A stretch of DNA of 64,000 nucleotides from Balanoglossus misakiensis (Eukaryota > Hemichordata). Below, piece after piece: positions 50,801 through 62,270 of the stretch. Position 1 is the stretch's first letter. Every line of letters begins with the position of its first letter. The position numbers were made by a program, and so were the translations under genes. The stretch spans positions 2,480,001 through 2,544,000 of the forward strand of contig CM082591.2 in NCBI GenBank assembly GCA_040954595.2, in the 5' to 3' direction. The notes below the pieces were generated by a model. The model was not told where the DNA came from. It worked only from the letters and a program-made list of their open reading frames with translations, and made no database searches.

Positions 50801-53651
50801 ATGTCGCTCAGTGTGACTCGGTATTGCGCGCTCTACGTCCAACATCTTGTCAAGGTCTCTACACTTTTCACCGCAAAATTTTAACCGCAAAACTAAACAC
50901 AAACTCATCCGTTTTCATTTGTCTAATCTAGTTCAGGTCTTTTTTAATATCATGACGTAAGTTTGGTCCAAATTCGGGCCCATTTATTTCGAGACAATTG
51001 CTCGTATTGTAACACATACTGTCATGGAGTACGTACACGGCTTGGTTAATCTAGTTGCGTTTATTTTCAGAGGTGAAATAGGAAATCGTGTTTGCTAATT
51101 TCCTGAGTACGTTTATAGACAATCTTGGTGTCAGGATCAAAGGCATGGGTTGGCCGGTTGTTGGGAAAAATTAACATGTTTGTTAGTTTCTAGTGGAGCG
51201 AGATTTGGGGATTCAAATAAGTGTGACTAGCAATAGTGGCCACTGAATCTTCTTTATATTTATATCGAAACCATAACAGGGAACAAATAAACGAGTTTAT
51301 ACACACGGTACAAAAGAAACCTTTGGTAGCAATGGCAAAGAGGCGGACAATTGTCAAACCAGGTGGCTAAAAGGACGAGATGATATGTATGAATTCAGAA
51401 ATAGTATAGTTTGTGAATAAGAGAGCTGATGTACGCGTTGTATACAGCGCGCGCGGCGCTTCCGAATGTTGCCTTCGGTTTTGTTGTCAACAAGCGCGGG
51501 TTGAGAGACGTCGCCTTTAACTCCGGGGCATGGAGCATGAAGCGCCGGTTGTGACTTTAATTAAAAGAAATTCCCTCCCTCTTTGGTGGTGCGGGTTTGT
51601 TGTTGAGTCATGTCTTCGTTTGATTGGCGTTTATTGACTTTGGCATTTGACACGCATAGTCAGAAATGAACTGTGAAAATTAGTAGATTCTAAACACATC
51701 AAGTCTGATCATTTTTATATAAATTTAGATAACATCGCTTTAAAACATGCATTGTTGGGGCAAAACAAAACATGAATTGCAGCGTGAAGTTATGGCTTAT
51801 TTCAGCGCCCAAAATACCGACAGAGAGTGACAAAATTAATATATTTTTAATTTTAAATTAGTTATGCGTTGCTAGTCGTGCTAATGACATGATAGTTAAC
51901 TCCGAAAATCAAACAATGATTTGTAAAACATTCAGACTCTCTCAGAAGGCATAATAACTGACTAACCCTGCGTATGCTATCATCTCTCTGACTCAATACA
52001 TGACTCTGACGCACGTGTAAACATTAACAAAATTAAATAACAAAAAAATTCGATGACCCGGGGTCAAACTATGAGATTGACAACCGCAGACCAGCCACTT
52101 GACAAACTAACACTGCGTTGATTTTTATTTTACTATAAATTCATAATCAGAACCATTTTGGCGGCTAGGGCCCTTCTTCCTTTTATCCCCCTTTGTTGAG
52201 ATTCCTTTGAATATTGAAGAAAACGAGAGAGTGGTGTAATTATGCAGACTGCGCTGAAAGGTAACACCGAAATGACTCGCAGAGAAAAGACCAATGTATA
52301 TCTGTACACTGGCGCATTATTGAGGATGGTTTTATTAAGAACTTCTACGTCGTTATCGCTTATTGGCGGGATCGAGTTGCCAAGTTGTGCTTGGGATAGC
52401 TTTAATTATAAGTCCCAGACACACGATTCCTGGGTGGAAATACAACACCGTGGCCGTACTTCCGATGTGTTACCTTATTCCGTCATTGGGAGTTAGGTTT
52501 CCACCGCGTTTCTCAGTGTATAAAAATGAAAAGAACGTATCCCTACTCTTTTGACTTTTCCTCTTTTTTTTAATCATTAGTATCCCTTTTAGTTTCTCTT
52601 GCGAAAATAGTAAACAGAAAAGGCCAGAAAGTGAGATTTCAGTGACTGACTGTACGCCAAACAAACTAAAATCGGTTGACTCTTTCGGGACTCCTTGACA
52701 ACTCAGTAAAACATGCATTCTTAAAGTTGGAACGTAGGTTACAGACCTGTCAAATTTTCGTGATTTAACGAATTCGTTTAGTTTCATGCGCTGTCTTTTC
52801 TCTGAGCCAATTGAATTGTTATCCTGTTGCTTATATTGCAAGACAGCGTCGGGAAGAGCGAGCGTTCATCATCTCTGACTCAGAAAAAAAAGAGGCAAAT
52901 TGTGGCCTGTTTGGTGATCAGCGTTTCCATCCTTATAACACGCGCGGGGATTTTTGTTCATTTCCGATCCGAGCGAGGCATTTGCCTCCACGCGACGATT
53001 TGGGTGTCATTCCCGTCCGTTTACCTCCTTTTTCTGAAGACTTGACGGTAATTGCACGCCGAGCAAATCCTCGCTTAGTAATCAGGCGATGAGAAGACGG
53101 GTGTCTGAAAGCGAGAACTGAACTTTCTGACGTAAACAGGCGCTGGGAGAGAGAAGGGAAAGAAATTCAGCGCCGGGGGCGATTTCAGGGACTCCATCTG
53201 TGTGCCCGTGATGGCTGTCCCGGTCTAAATGCCACTATGGTCTCTTTTCACGCCGCCGATTCACATGAATCTCAAACCTCTCGGAAGGCACCGTCAACAC
53301 TTTGTCTAGGAACCGATTTCATTGCTTTACCCCCCGAAAATCCTTCACCGCCAGGAGGCGCTCTGAGCCAGTGACATTCTTTCTTCCTGGTTTAGAGCAG
53401 TAGGGAGAGGGATTGATCCCGTTACCGGCGGATTTCGCTCATAGCCCCCAAACTTTTGCCGTTCGCGGGAGATTTTCGACGGGAAGTTGGGAGAAGGAAC
53501 ATTGTTAGCAAGTGGTAAGAAGACAGCTAATGAAAATAGGCAGTGGGGGGAAGCCTGGCTATCCGGGCTAATCCACCAGTAATCATCTGCTAATCTTCCG
53601 CAATACAGTCAGTTTAGAACTAACCCAGAGGATAGGAATCAAAATCGATGG

Positions 53652-53716
53652 TATAAAAACAGACAGAAGCAGTCAAAAAAAGTCACTGTGTGTCGAGAGC
53701 GGATGATTTTTAAGAG
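53652..53716 (+). promoter_or_regulatory. Candidate internal Pax6 promoter with short exon
   Basis: TATAAAAA at 53652-53659 is the cleanest TATA box in the intron, and an initiator-like TCACTG (A at 53685) lies 33 bp downstream. A donor-like AGAG|GTAATT at 53717 would give a 32-nt first exon that could splice to the acceptor ending at 53991. Transcription on the + strand would feed Pax6. Vertebrate Pax6 also has a second, TATA-containing promoter (P1) downstream of the first, but equivalence is inference. Confidence 0.35.
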
Positions 53717-54065
53717 GTAATTGTGTAGCGTTGGACAGAGACACACAGAGCGAGGAGAGAGAAAAAAAAACCTCTGAAAGTTGATGCCGTCTCTCCGCTA
53801 TTGCAGCGCTCCAGCGATTGGCATAATACCGCGGCGGCTCATTATATCGCGGGCTTTTGTCGATGTCTCTAAGCTTTTGTTCAAAACCACAGGCCTCGTC
53901 ATATCGGGGTGGACAGCAATACACGGGTTCGGATTGGTATTCGGATGTCTGGTGATAATAGTGTAGCGTTGCTTCGGTATTGCGTTTGCAGAAGTCATTG
54001 AATCCCGCGTCACCATGGCACTCTATATATAAAAATTACTTGATTCGTTTTAAAGCTTGCAAGAT

Positions 54066-54147
54066 ATGCTCGAGTACATATCGTCCGGGCGCCTGAACCA
54101 GCCGTCAGCCATGTACCCAATCTTCGGGAGCAAAATCATTCTTACAG
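54066..54147 (+). CDS. Candidate alternative Pax6 N-terminal exon A
   Basis: A strong acceptor (TTGCGTTTGCAG, ending 53991) and a donor (ACAG|GTACTG at 54148) bound a 156-nt segment, 53992-54147. ATG at 54066 opens a frame of 27 codons plus one base (MLEYISSGRLNQ...SKIILT). It leaves in phase 1 with a G, so splicing to the paired-box exon would give ...[13 protein letters not shown] in frame. A 5-codon upstream ORF (ATG 54014, in a CACCATGG context) precedes it. The structure mirrors exon 2 of the main transcript: acceptor, short leader, phase-1 donor. No similarity to a known N-terminus is recognised, and a matching phase occurs by chance one time in three. Confidence 0.25.
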
Positions 54148-55466
54148 GTACTGTCGATTTAGCCTTTCCCTTCCGAGCGATTTGTTTAGCGACTTTTTTT
54201 CGCTTCTTTTATTTCACCGGCAGTAATGACAAAGGTGAGGCTTGGAAAGAACAGTTCGGTTTTGATTAGTTGGGGATTTGGTTTCCTGTGGGGTATGAAT
54301 CCACCTGTTGACACGTTGCCATCATGTAAATTTGTTTGTTTTCCCAAGTTTGTTGCGCGACTTCAGCGCGTCCTTTCTAAACGCTCATTCAAAAAGTTAA
54401 TTTCACGATAAACAACCGCTTGGCCTTCTTGTTAACTCGCTCCACAGGTCGACAACAAAGACATTTCTTCACTGCAATTTCATTTTAATTCCATGATACG
54501 TGTTTTTTAACACAAAAAGGGAGAAGAAAGGTGAATGGAGTTTTAGTTAATATATTTGTCGGGCTTTTTGAGTGGATCTGCCAAAATGAAAAAAAAGGCA
54601 GCGGCGGTGGCATGTGTTATACGTGTCAGTTTCCTCTGACATTTGTGACAATACCTCGGGAGTGTGTTGTCAGGCGTACGACACACGGACTGGCGTTCGA
54701 AGAGAGACAACTTTAATTAAAAAATCTGCCTCCCATACTTTCAATACATGTGCTAAGTGGGCGCGCTTAGGCGACAGTGATTTCTACATCCTAATAATGC
54801 AACCACGGTTTTCAAGCTTATTACCTATTTTTCCGATCGTATGCGCCTTTTTGGGGGCTCCCCAGACCGGACAATGCGCGATCATCGCGCCTCGCAACAA
54901 AGCCCCGCAAAATGTGAAACAAAACCTCAGGTTCGGTTAAAGCATCATTGAGATGGCAAAACGCCAATACAGGCATTTAGAGAGAAAAAAATGACTCCAT
55001 ATCGCGACTTGTGACGTGCCCCTGTGTTTAGCTGCAGTCAAGTCAAAGACGTCCCTCTCTCAGGCTTCTCATTAACGTCTCCGAAACAGATGATAAATGT
55101 TAATATGTAAATCAGCGAGTCAAAGTTTCAAGCGCGCGTCCTACGAGTTTACTTTTCGTCTATATGTATGTGTTTGTATGTATATTAATGTATAACAACG
55201 GCATGGCCGTTATGAGGAAGGATTATTTCGCCTGCCTGCTTGGGAGTTGCGAAGATTTATCTGTGGGCCCATTATAATGGAGTCCCCGGTAAAAATAGGA
55301 TTTCTCATGCGTATGCATGAAAAGGGCGGGCCCTGGCAGCTACCGGTTCACCCTATAGCGTACTGTGAGGTGGCGTAATGTTGCGTCCAGTTGATACTTA
55401 TACACGGCGTCGATGCAACGCGGACGCTGACGGCGATCGTTGCGAGTCGTTGGCGACAGAGAAACT

Positions 55467-55539
55467 ATGATCACCGAACAAGGGAGTGTGTGCGTTGCAC
55501 TGACCGACTCCGACCCGTCCCGGAGGAAGTCACAGCGGG
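55467..55539 (+). CDS. Candidate alternative Pax6 N-terminal exon B
   Basis: A CpG-rich segment (about 55365-55540) ends in the donor CGGG|GTGAGT. ATG at 55467 opens 24 codons plus one base (MITEQGSVCVAL...RRKSQR), leaving in phase 1 with G. Joining to 62271 would read ...[13 protein letters not shown]. An in-frame TGA at 55428 closes the frame upstream. Two short upstream ORFs precede it: ATG 55378, whose stop TGA at 55468 overlaps the ATG as ATGA, and ATG 55413, which ends at the 55428 TGA. No convincing acceptor is seen, so this would be a first exon with its start site near 55.3-55.4 kb, where a GC box (GGGCGGGCC) lies. Unproven. Confidence 0.28.
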
Positions 55540-58500
55540 GTGAGTTATCTGTGTTTGTGGACGCCTGTTTTAGCAAGAGAGGAACGTCCGTGTTTTAGAC
55601 ACAAGGGACTTTTTCGGGGGGTCTTCCCTGTTAAGGATGCGGGCGGCTCGATGCCGATATTAACATTCTGTGGTCCCGTGTTTCCGACGTTGCCTTCGCT
55701 GAAAGTAATTGCGGAAGCTACGCGTCAACTCGATTACAGTTTCCTCGCTCGATCACTGAAAATGACGAGGCGTTCGCCTGTGCTTAATAACATTTCTAAC
55801 AAAAACTGCAACGTCGGGCTGTGATTGGTTGAGGCGTTCTTTCAATGGGGGGAACGAGGGAGAGTCGAAAGAGAGCAAATTTTCGCGAGAAAGGTCACGG
55901 AACCGTCCACTTCTTATGTCAATTTCAGAGCACGTTTTAGTGCGCTCCGCGTCCGCGTCCGGGAAACGCACTTCCTTTCAACGGGCGACTTGTGTTGAGC
56001 CTGTACATTTCAACTTCCCGGCCTCGGTTGACAAGCCTGCGCTAGTCATACACACACATAGTTTACCAATCCTGTGGCGCGTACTATCAAGCGACCGAGG
56101 AGTAGTAAGTCGTCAAAGAACTGTTCACGCAGTTTTTGTTTTTCAACATTTTTGTGTGACTTGCCATCATATAGTACACGTAACAGTTTATACACATATC
56201 GTTGTAAAAGGTTTTTTATTTTGGGACTACAATAGCTGCTCCCAAATGAGCTATAGTATAAATGAAGTGTTAATTCGGCCTAATTTCGCAACATTGTTTA
56301 CTGTACAGATGTGGCAGTCGACCTAATTGGCCGCGGCGCGAATTAGCTATCATTAACGTAATAGCCCCTTTCCATGAGATTGAAACAAACACGTCGGCGA
56401 TGTGAAACAATAGGGTTGTCGATTTCGGGGGTTATAATGACCAGACTCTGTCGCGCATTTACTCCCCGCCAAGTGCATTCTCACCAAATTATGCCCTGTT
56501 GTTCATTTAAAGTCCTCGAGTGGAAAATTTGCCGGCGCCCCGTGCTTTAAAAAGCACAAAAAAGTAACATATTTGGGCTATCATCACCACACAATACCTT
56601 AACTGTTTTAGAACGATAATCGTTAAACTTGTACTTTGGATTGTGAAGTTAAAATGCGCAGTTACACCGGTACCACCTCCTGCCTTCGCTGAGAACGTCA
56701 TACCTATGCCTTCAGCTGTCGTATCCCAAAAAAATTAAGTGAAGTCTGGGAACGCGCACACACGACAAGATGACACCATAGAAAACTATTGTCAATTTTT
56801 ATCAGATAAATTCATTGAAAGCCCTGCCAACCCCCCCCCCCCCCCTTCATGGCCCTAAGTAGCACAGTTAAGCACCGAACGCACAAGCCACTTGCGGCTT
56901 CGTCTGATCAATTCGATTTAAACCGCATTGAATCTGCCCACCAGACGAACAGACATTTCTCCCCAAACTCGCGTGGAATAGCCGTTATAGTGCATTGTAA
57001 ATAGAAAACACCCCTAACCGAACTTTTTTCATGTGGTTTTTGCTCAAACAGTTCAGCTGGGGGAGGGGGGGGGTGACCGTGTCGTCGATTTCACAAACCT
57101 GAAGTCATTCTCAGCGACCCCATTCACTTGGTCATATTAAGTTTGCACGGAGTTTATTACAGTGTGTGACAGGTGCGGGTCGTAAGGGATAAACTTACTT
57201 CAATACCAGATTTCCAGAGGCTTCAGACGGGATGAAATCCTGGAATCTTGGTTCACAAATCCTTATTCGACGAAGCTGGCCAGACACACGTCTTCAAGTT
57301 CTCTTGACACTTAAAAATAAACAAAAAGAAATCGCTGTCAGGATTTTTGCAGATAAGCTGCAAATGGGTTAACGTTGTTTGTTCGTCTCGTTACAGTATA
57401 TCTTTTTATTGCAATAGTATGTTTATCTGATGACTGAATTGACGGTAGCTGAGAACAAGGTGTACGTATATTGTCTTTGCCCGCAAGAGTCTGTTGCCAC
57501 AGAAAATAAACCTTGTTTCGTTCTCGCCACGCCCGGAACAATATTATCGGACACTCGGCACGCTCAGCTGAGGTCAACGCCGGTAAATCGATACAAAACT
57601 GTTAAGAAAACTGTTTGACGACAAGCTTAAAGTCATTCCGATTTCAAAGTTTGTTTTTCGATTCATAGTGGAATTGACCCCCCTGTATACAACTGTATGC
57701 AGGGATCTTGACTCTGGTTCTAAGAGGTTGTTACATAAACAGCTCCTTGAGTGTTAACGTTTCTTTAGCGCCTTTTGTCTCAGCTCTCCCTCGTCGGGGA
57801 TCGCCGTGTGATCGTGGCAGGAGCGATCGCTCCATCGCCGCGCCGAGTTGATAAAATGTACAGACATTTCGCAACCCCAACGCGCTTTAATCATGGAGAC
57901 GATGACGAGCGGGGCGCGCAGAAAACAAACGCGCGCACCCACAGAACCCAACAAGACCGGTCAAAAGTTCTCTCCGCAAGTCATAGCCCGGTCTCGCGCT
58001 AATTTAACAATCATCAAACAACCTCATCCATATTCTGCAAAGGTTTCTTTTCGTTTCTTTGCTGCGAAAGAGCAGCGACCAAAAAACAACCTTTTAACGC
58101 GGCCCGCTTTTTTATTGGCTGCCTGTCTGACGAGGCAGGCTATGCAGAATCGATTGGGTACCTGTTTAGTCGAGGCAACCACATACCGATTCGCATATTG
58201 AAGAGTGCCTTGATCGCGCTTTAATATTTCCTCTTGGCTTCGTATCAACAATTTCATGGAGTTCTGTGACTGTTTGGTTACCTAATGATAAACTACCGGC
58301 CGTGGAGTATAGCCGTCTCAATCGCCTGGCGGGGTGTCATTTCACGTGTTAGTTTCCTAAGCATTGTATCTTTTGAAGTGCTTCGCTACCACCCTTGATG
58401 CGTGTGTTAGAGCCAGCGATGTAAAGTTAATAAAATGCGAATTTTCTGTAGTAGGCAATTTTGTGATAGTGAGACGGTTAATCAATGTGTGATCAACTCC

Positions 58501-61275
58501 CCTGATTGTTCCATATTGGTTTTCCAACCGACTATCAAGTGCCTCCAAATCGTTCGTTGCGCGCGTTTCCCAGGCGCGACTGGGCGTCGTGTGCGATACC
58601 CGGTATCTCGGGGACTGGGTGATTAGAATTACGGGCCCGTTTTGCGCGATCATTCTAGGAGGTGCTGTTTCCAATATTATCTCTATATTTGCCGCTATTA
58701 GTTTCCCTGCAGGGGTCACAGCGAGTCCGCGCGCTCAAAACGGTTTCCATGACAGTTCCCCCACACATGAAATCGAAATGGAGAACTTGTTCTCATGTCA
58801 ACAGTTCCCAATATCGTCCCAAACACGATTAAAGTTGGCATTTTTTATGTTTTCCACTAAACCAGCCAGTATCTTTCAACATTTTCCCATCTATAACCCC
58901 CAAAAATTGTTATTCAAAGCAACAGTGTCGGGATTTTCACTCATCTCTGTTCAATTCCGAAATATATTCGCTAAATTAAAATAAAATGAAAAATTATAGC
59001 GTTTGCTATAACTTCACTTTGATTGAAACTGACGTCTCTTAATGGGATGAATTCACATCTCTAACCAAGCCATGCCCCAACATAAGCATAGTTTAATGAA
59101 AACGTCGATAGTGTCAAATTTCAAACACCGATTTCATCGAAAGCGATCTAACAAATAAAACCATACTGCGCCACTAAACGGTTAACTTCCAAGACATATG
59201 GCAAACTGTCAAATACTCCGGGATAAATCTCATTCTCCGCTTTTGTTAGAGAAAGGGGGAGATTTCGTCACGGGTGAACTTTTATCTCGTGTTTTTTTTT
59301 TCAGTCGTGGCTGTCTTTCGATACCCCTGTCAGGATATATATCAGTTGTAAACGAGTTAACCCCGCGAAACTGAACCCATGCCGAATTTCAATGAGTTAC
59401 ACTTTTTGTGTGTTTCATGTCCAAGAGATGAAATAATGTCAATTCGTCCTCGGATCTGTCAACGATAGGTCTGTTTTAGTCGACGGGTCTGTTTTAATCA
59501 TGTTGCACACCCCTTCTAATATATAGAGTACACGCGAGCTTTAGGCCGTTTTTTTACGGTTATCGGCGAATGACCTGGCGAAGAAACGGGCGTGCGGACC
59601 CCGCGATACACCCCTTCCTCCGGGTGATAACGATAACACGGTGCCGCTTATAGCTTGCCCCGAACACGCGGTCGAGAAAAAAAATCGAGCTCCTTTCAGA
59701 AAATATTTTCATATTGCAACAATAGAGACTAATATCTGATAATGTGAGCCTATTAAGAGAAGTCGTATTCATAGAATAATGGTAGACACACAATCGACGC
59801 GAGTGATCCAGCGTCCGTTAAGCCGGGCTCTTTCAGAGATAACGCGACAATGCGAGAACGTGGTTCTGAACTCGAGATTTTCTCGGGCAAAACCATATGT
59901 CGATTCTGTGCTTTTGATAATACATGTATCAAATTATTCAATTTCTGACTTCTGTTGAATAACGTCTTTTCTGGCCGCTATACAACGCGGCGTTAAGTCG
60001 CCAACACGCGTACGCGGAATTATCACATTCGATTGTTCCGTAATCTGGGAATACGTGTCAAGATATTTTTCAAAAGTGGGGAAGTTGTTTTTTCCCCCCA
60101 AGTAGAAAATGTTCAAATTTGGATTTGTATTGTTACGATATGGTGACTGTACAATCAGTTGTATGGCCCTCGGGTCGTGTTTTAACGGTTCGCGACGGGT
60201 GCACGAGTCACAGAGAGAGATTTTGTTACCTGGTTATGGCGGTACCCCACCGTTCATTCACCGACGACGCTTCGGGGTCGAGACAGCGGGGGGCGGCAGC
60301 GTCTACGCCGGGGTACCCGATCTTAAAGTGCCGGTAGACCAGCGGCTCACATCTCGCTAGTTGACGTGTCGGGCCAGCGTTTTACAACAAACCGTTCCCT
60401 TTCACTCGGTGGGTCTTTCATATACAAAAGCAACTCCTATATCGCAGCTCGCCGCTGCCGTGGGCCCTGGTGAACACGCTGTATTTCCCACGCTGAGTTG
60501 AACTCTCCTCGTCGCCATGAACAGATTCAACTGCTTCAGGCTGCTATCGATATCATTGCACTAGGCCAAAAAGTCGTTTTCATATTAAATGTCAAATATA
60601 ATAGCATGTTTTCTATGTTTCTGTCGACTGTATTTACATTTGACTCGCGCAAATTCCTATAATGTTATGTATCGTGACAAGTTTGAGGATTTCCCGCTTC
60701 TACACTATAAAAATCCACGGCTGCATTTCGTGACTACAATTCTACCCAGTTGATAACATTATCAAATTGTGAACGAAAACAGACAGACAGTCAACTTCTT
60801 TCATAAAGGTTTTGGAGAAACATAAGAATATATGTTCGCGCATACCTTGTCTAAAAGAATAATACACTTTCATCAAAAATGATTCGTGCAATAATTAGTG
60901 TCGGTTTTCAAGCCAAGAATAGACGTTCATGAGAACTGCTGGTACAACATGTAACAGAATAAAATTAGGCGGGAAAATGAGTCGTCTGCAGTCAGATATT
61001 GTGTAATCTTTCAAGGTCTCTGTTTGTACTGGCACACTTGTTTGATTTACAAGCATAAATTTGTGGGCATAAATGATGTTAATGTGGAGGGCGACAAGAT
61101 GGAGAATGTCACTAAAAGTACGACGAGTAGCCATGCCAAAAACATAGTTACCTCGAGTATACAAACACAATAGTTACTCTGTCCAACGTTCTACTGTTTC
61201 AAAATGGAAAGTAAATGCCATATCGGCGTTCGGGAACATGGCCATCAACATAACTATTTATAGACCACCATGTAG

Positions 61276-61725
61276 AGCATAATATGTCCTCTGGTCTCCT
61301 GCTGGAAGGATAGCATTCGACGACAGAGAAAAAGATTCAAACAACAAACTTCTGAAAATCCACAATTTTATCCACTGCTTAAGATTACTTTTGGAATATA
61401 TTCATTGGTCGGATTGATTGACAACTCCCCTGTCCAAAACCGATGTGACTTGAACGTCAATTTAAGGAAACAACGATTTGTGCAAGGCGCGAAAAAACTT
61501 TCTGAAACCCTATACAATTTGTCTATAGCAGACGACTACTTTTGGACAACTTTCATTGATCAGGCTGATATGCACTGCCTTTTAACCTACCTAGACAATC
61601 CGACAAGTACCAACCTTGCAACACGTAAACAAGTTATTTTAAAGAAACGGCTAACCCAACAACAACCGCCAATTCCGGAAATGCAGAAAAACAACGAGAG
61701 ATTTATCAGACTAAAGAACATGTAA
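61276..61725 (+). other. Unidentified 150-codon open frame in the Pax6 intron, possible exon or decayed ORF
   Basis: The frame is open from just after TAG 61273-61275 to TAA 61723-61725. A possible acceptor (TCTCCTGCTGGAAG) ends at 61308 and a canonical donor (AACAT|GTAAGC) lies at 61722. That would give an exon of 413 nt with a basic, Gln-rich translation (DSIRRQRKRFKQQ... LRKQRFVQGAKKLSE... RKQVILKKRLTQQQPPIPE). The exit phase (2) does not fit the paired-box exon, so it is not a simple Pax6 isoform exon. No family is recognised. It could be an exon of a nested gene, a transposon remnant or a chance frame. Confidence 0.2.
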
Positions 61726-62023
61726 GCTGTCGCTTGTCGTTCTCCCAAGACCGGCCATCTTCCTTTTGACATCTGGATTATCGTGTCCAAAATCCCGGCC
61801 ACTTTTGGCCTGTGGTAATTTTTTAGGAAGTTTGCTTTGGTTGGCTGGGCACGTTGTGTTTACCTAATACGGATACCGGTACATTGGTCAGAACCGCATA
61901 TCTGTTTTTTCTCCCACACATAAAACAACAGTAACTTCGCGCCTGTTATGAGTCTGGGCACTGTTCTTTAGAAATGACAGCTTTTTTAAGAAAAAAAAGT
62001 TTCGAAAAAAGTGCAGGTTAGAA

Positions 62024-62089
62024 TAGCTCTATTGGCAAAAGTCTTACTTCGGGCCTTGCATTAGTGTCGAAGGAAGGGTTGAAGTCCCC
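62024..62089 (+). mobile_element. tRNA-like sequence (SINE head or tRNA pseudogene)
   Basis: An A-box-like TAGCTCTATTGG (62024-62035) and a B-box-like GGTTGAAGTCCCC (62077-62089) are spaced 53 bp apart, the distance seen in real tRNA genes. The acceptor stem does not pair convincingly, so this is more likely a SINE head than a functional tRNA. It lies 180 bp before the paired-box exon. Confidence 0.35.
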
Positions 62090-62270
62090 TTTGATCAGTT
62101 GTCGGTTACGTTGATAGATGTGTTTTTAATCATGCATATTTATGAATGGTTTTATTTATAAACGCTTTTGTGTTGTGGTTTGACAGTAGCGCTGGGCATG
62201 AAACAAACTGGATAATTTGGAAGAACAGCGAATTAAAGAGATTTTTTTCTGATTTGTGTTGTTTTGGCAG

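Larger units (their letters stand above)
47626..62270 (+). other. Pax6: Long Pax6 first coding intron (14.6 kb)
   Basis: It runs from the GTAAGG donor to the TTGGCAG acceptor. Long introns next to the start codon are common in developmental transcription factor genes and often hold enhancers and alternative promoters. Inside are two candidate alternative first exons (around 54.1 and 55.5 kb), a TATA box at 53652, an unidentified open frame at 61.3-61.7 kb and a tRNA-like element at 62.02-62.09 kb. I see no recognisable gene between 47.7 and 53.6 kb, nor between 55.6 and 60.9 kb. Confidence 0.75.

Noticed and set aside
55829-56326. 165-codon + frame
   Set aside because: The first half is Arg/Ser-rich and the second half hydrophobic and His-rich, with no domain. 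It lies in the Pax6 intron without matching splice signals.
60109-60360. 83-codon + frame, GC-rich, ending just after 60350
   Set aside because: No donor in a fitting phase and no recognised protein. Overlapping frames are open too, as expected in CpG-rich DNA.
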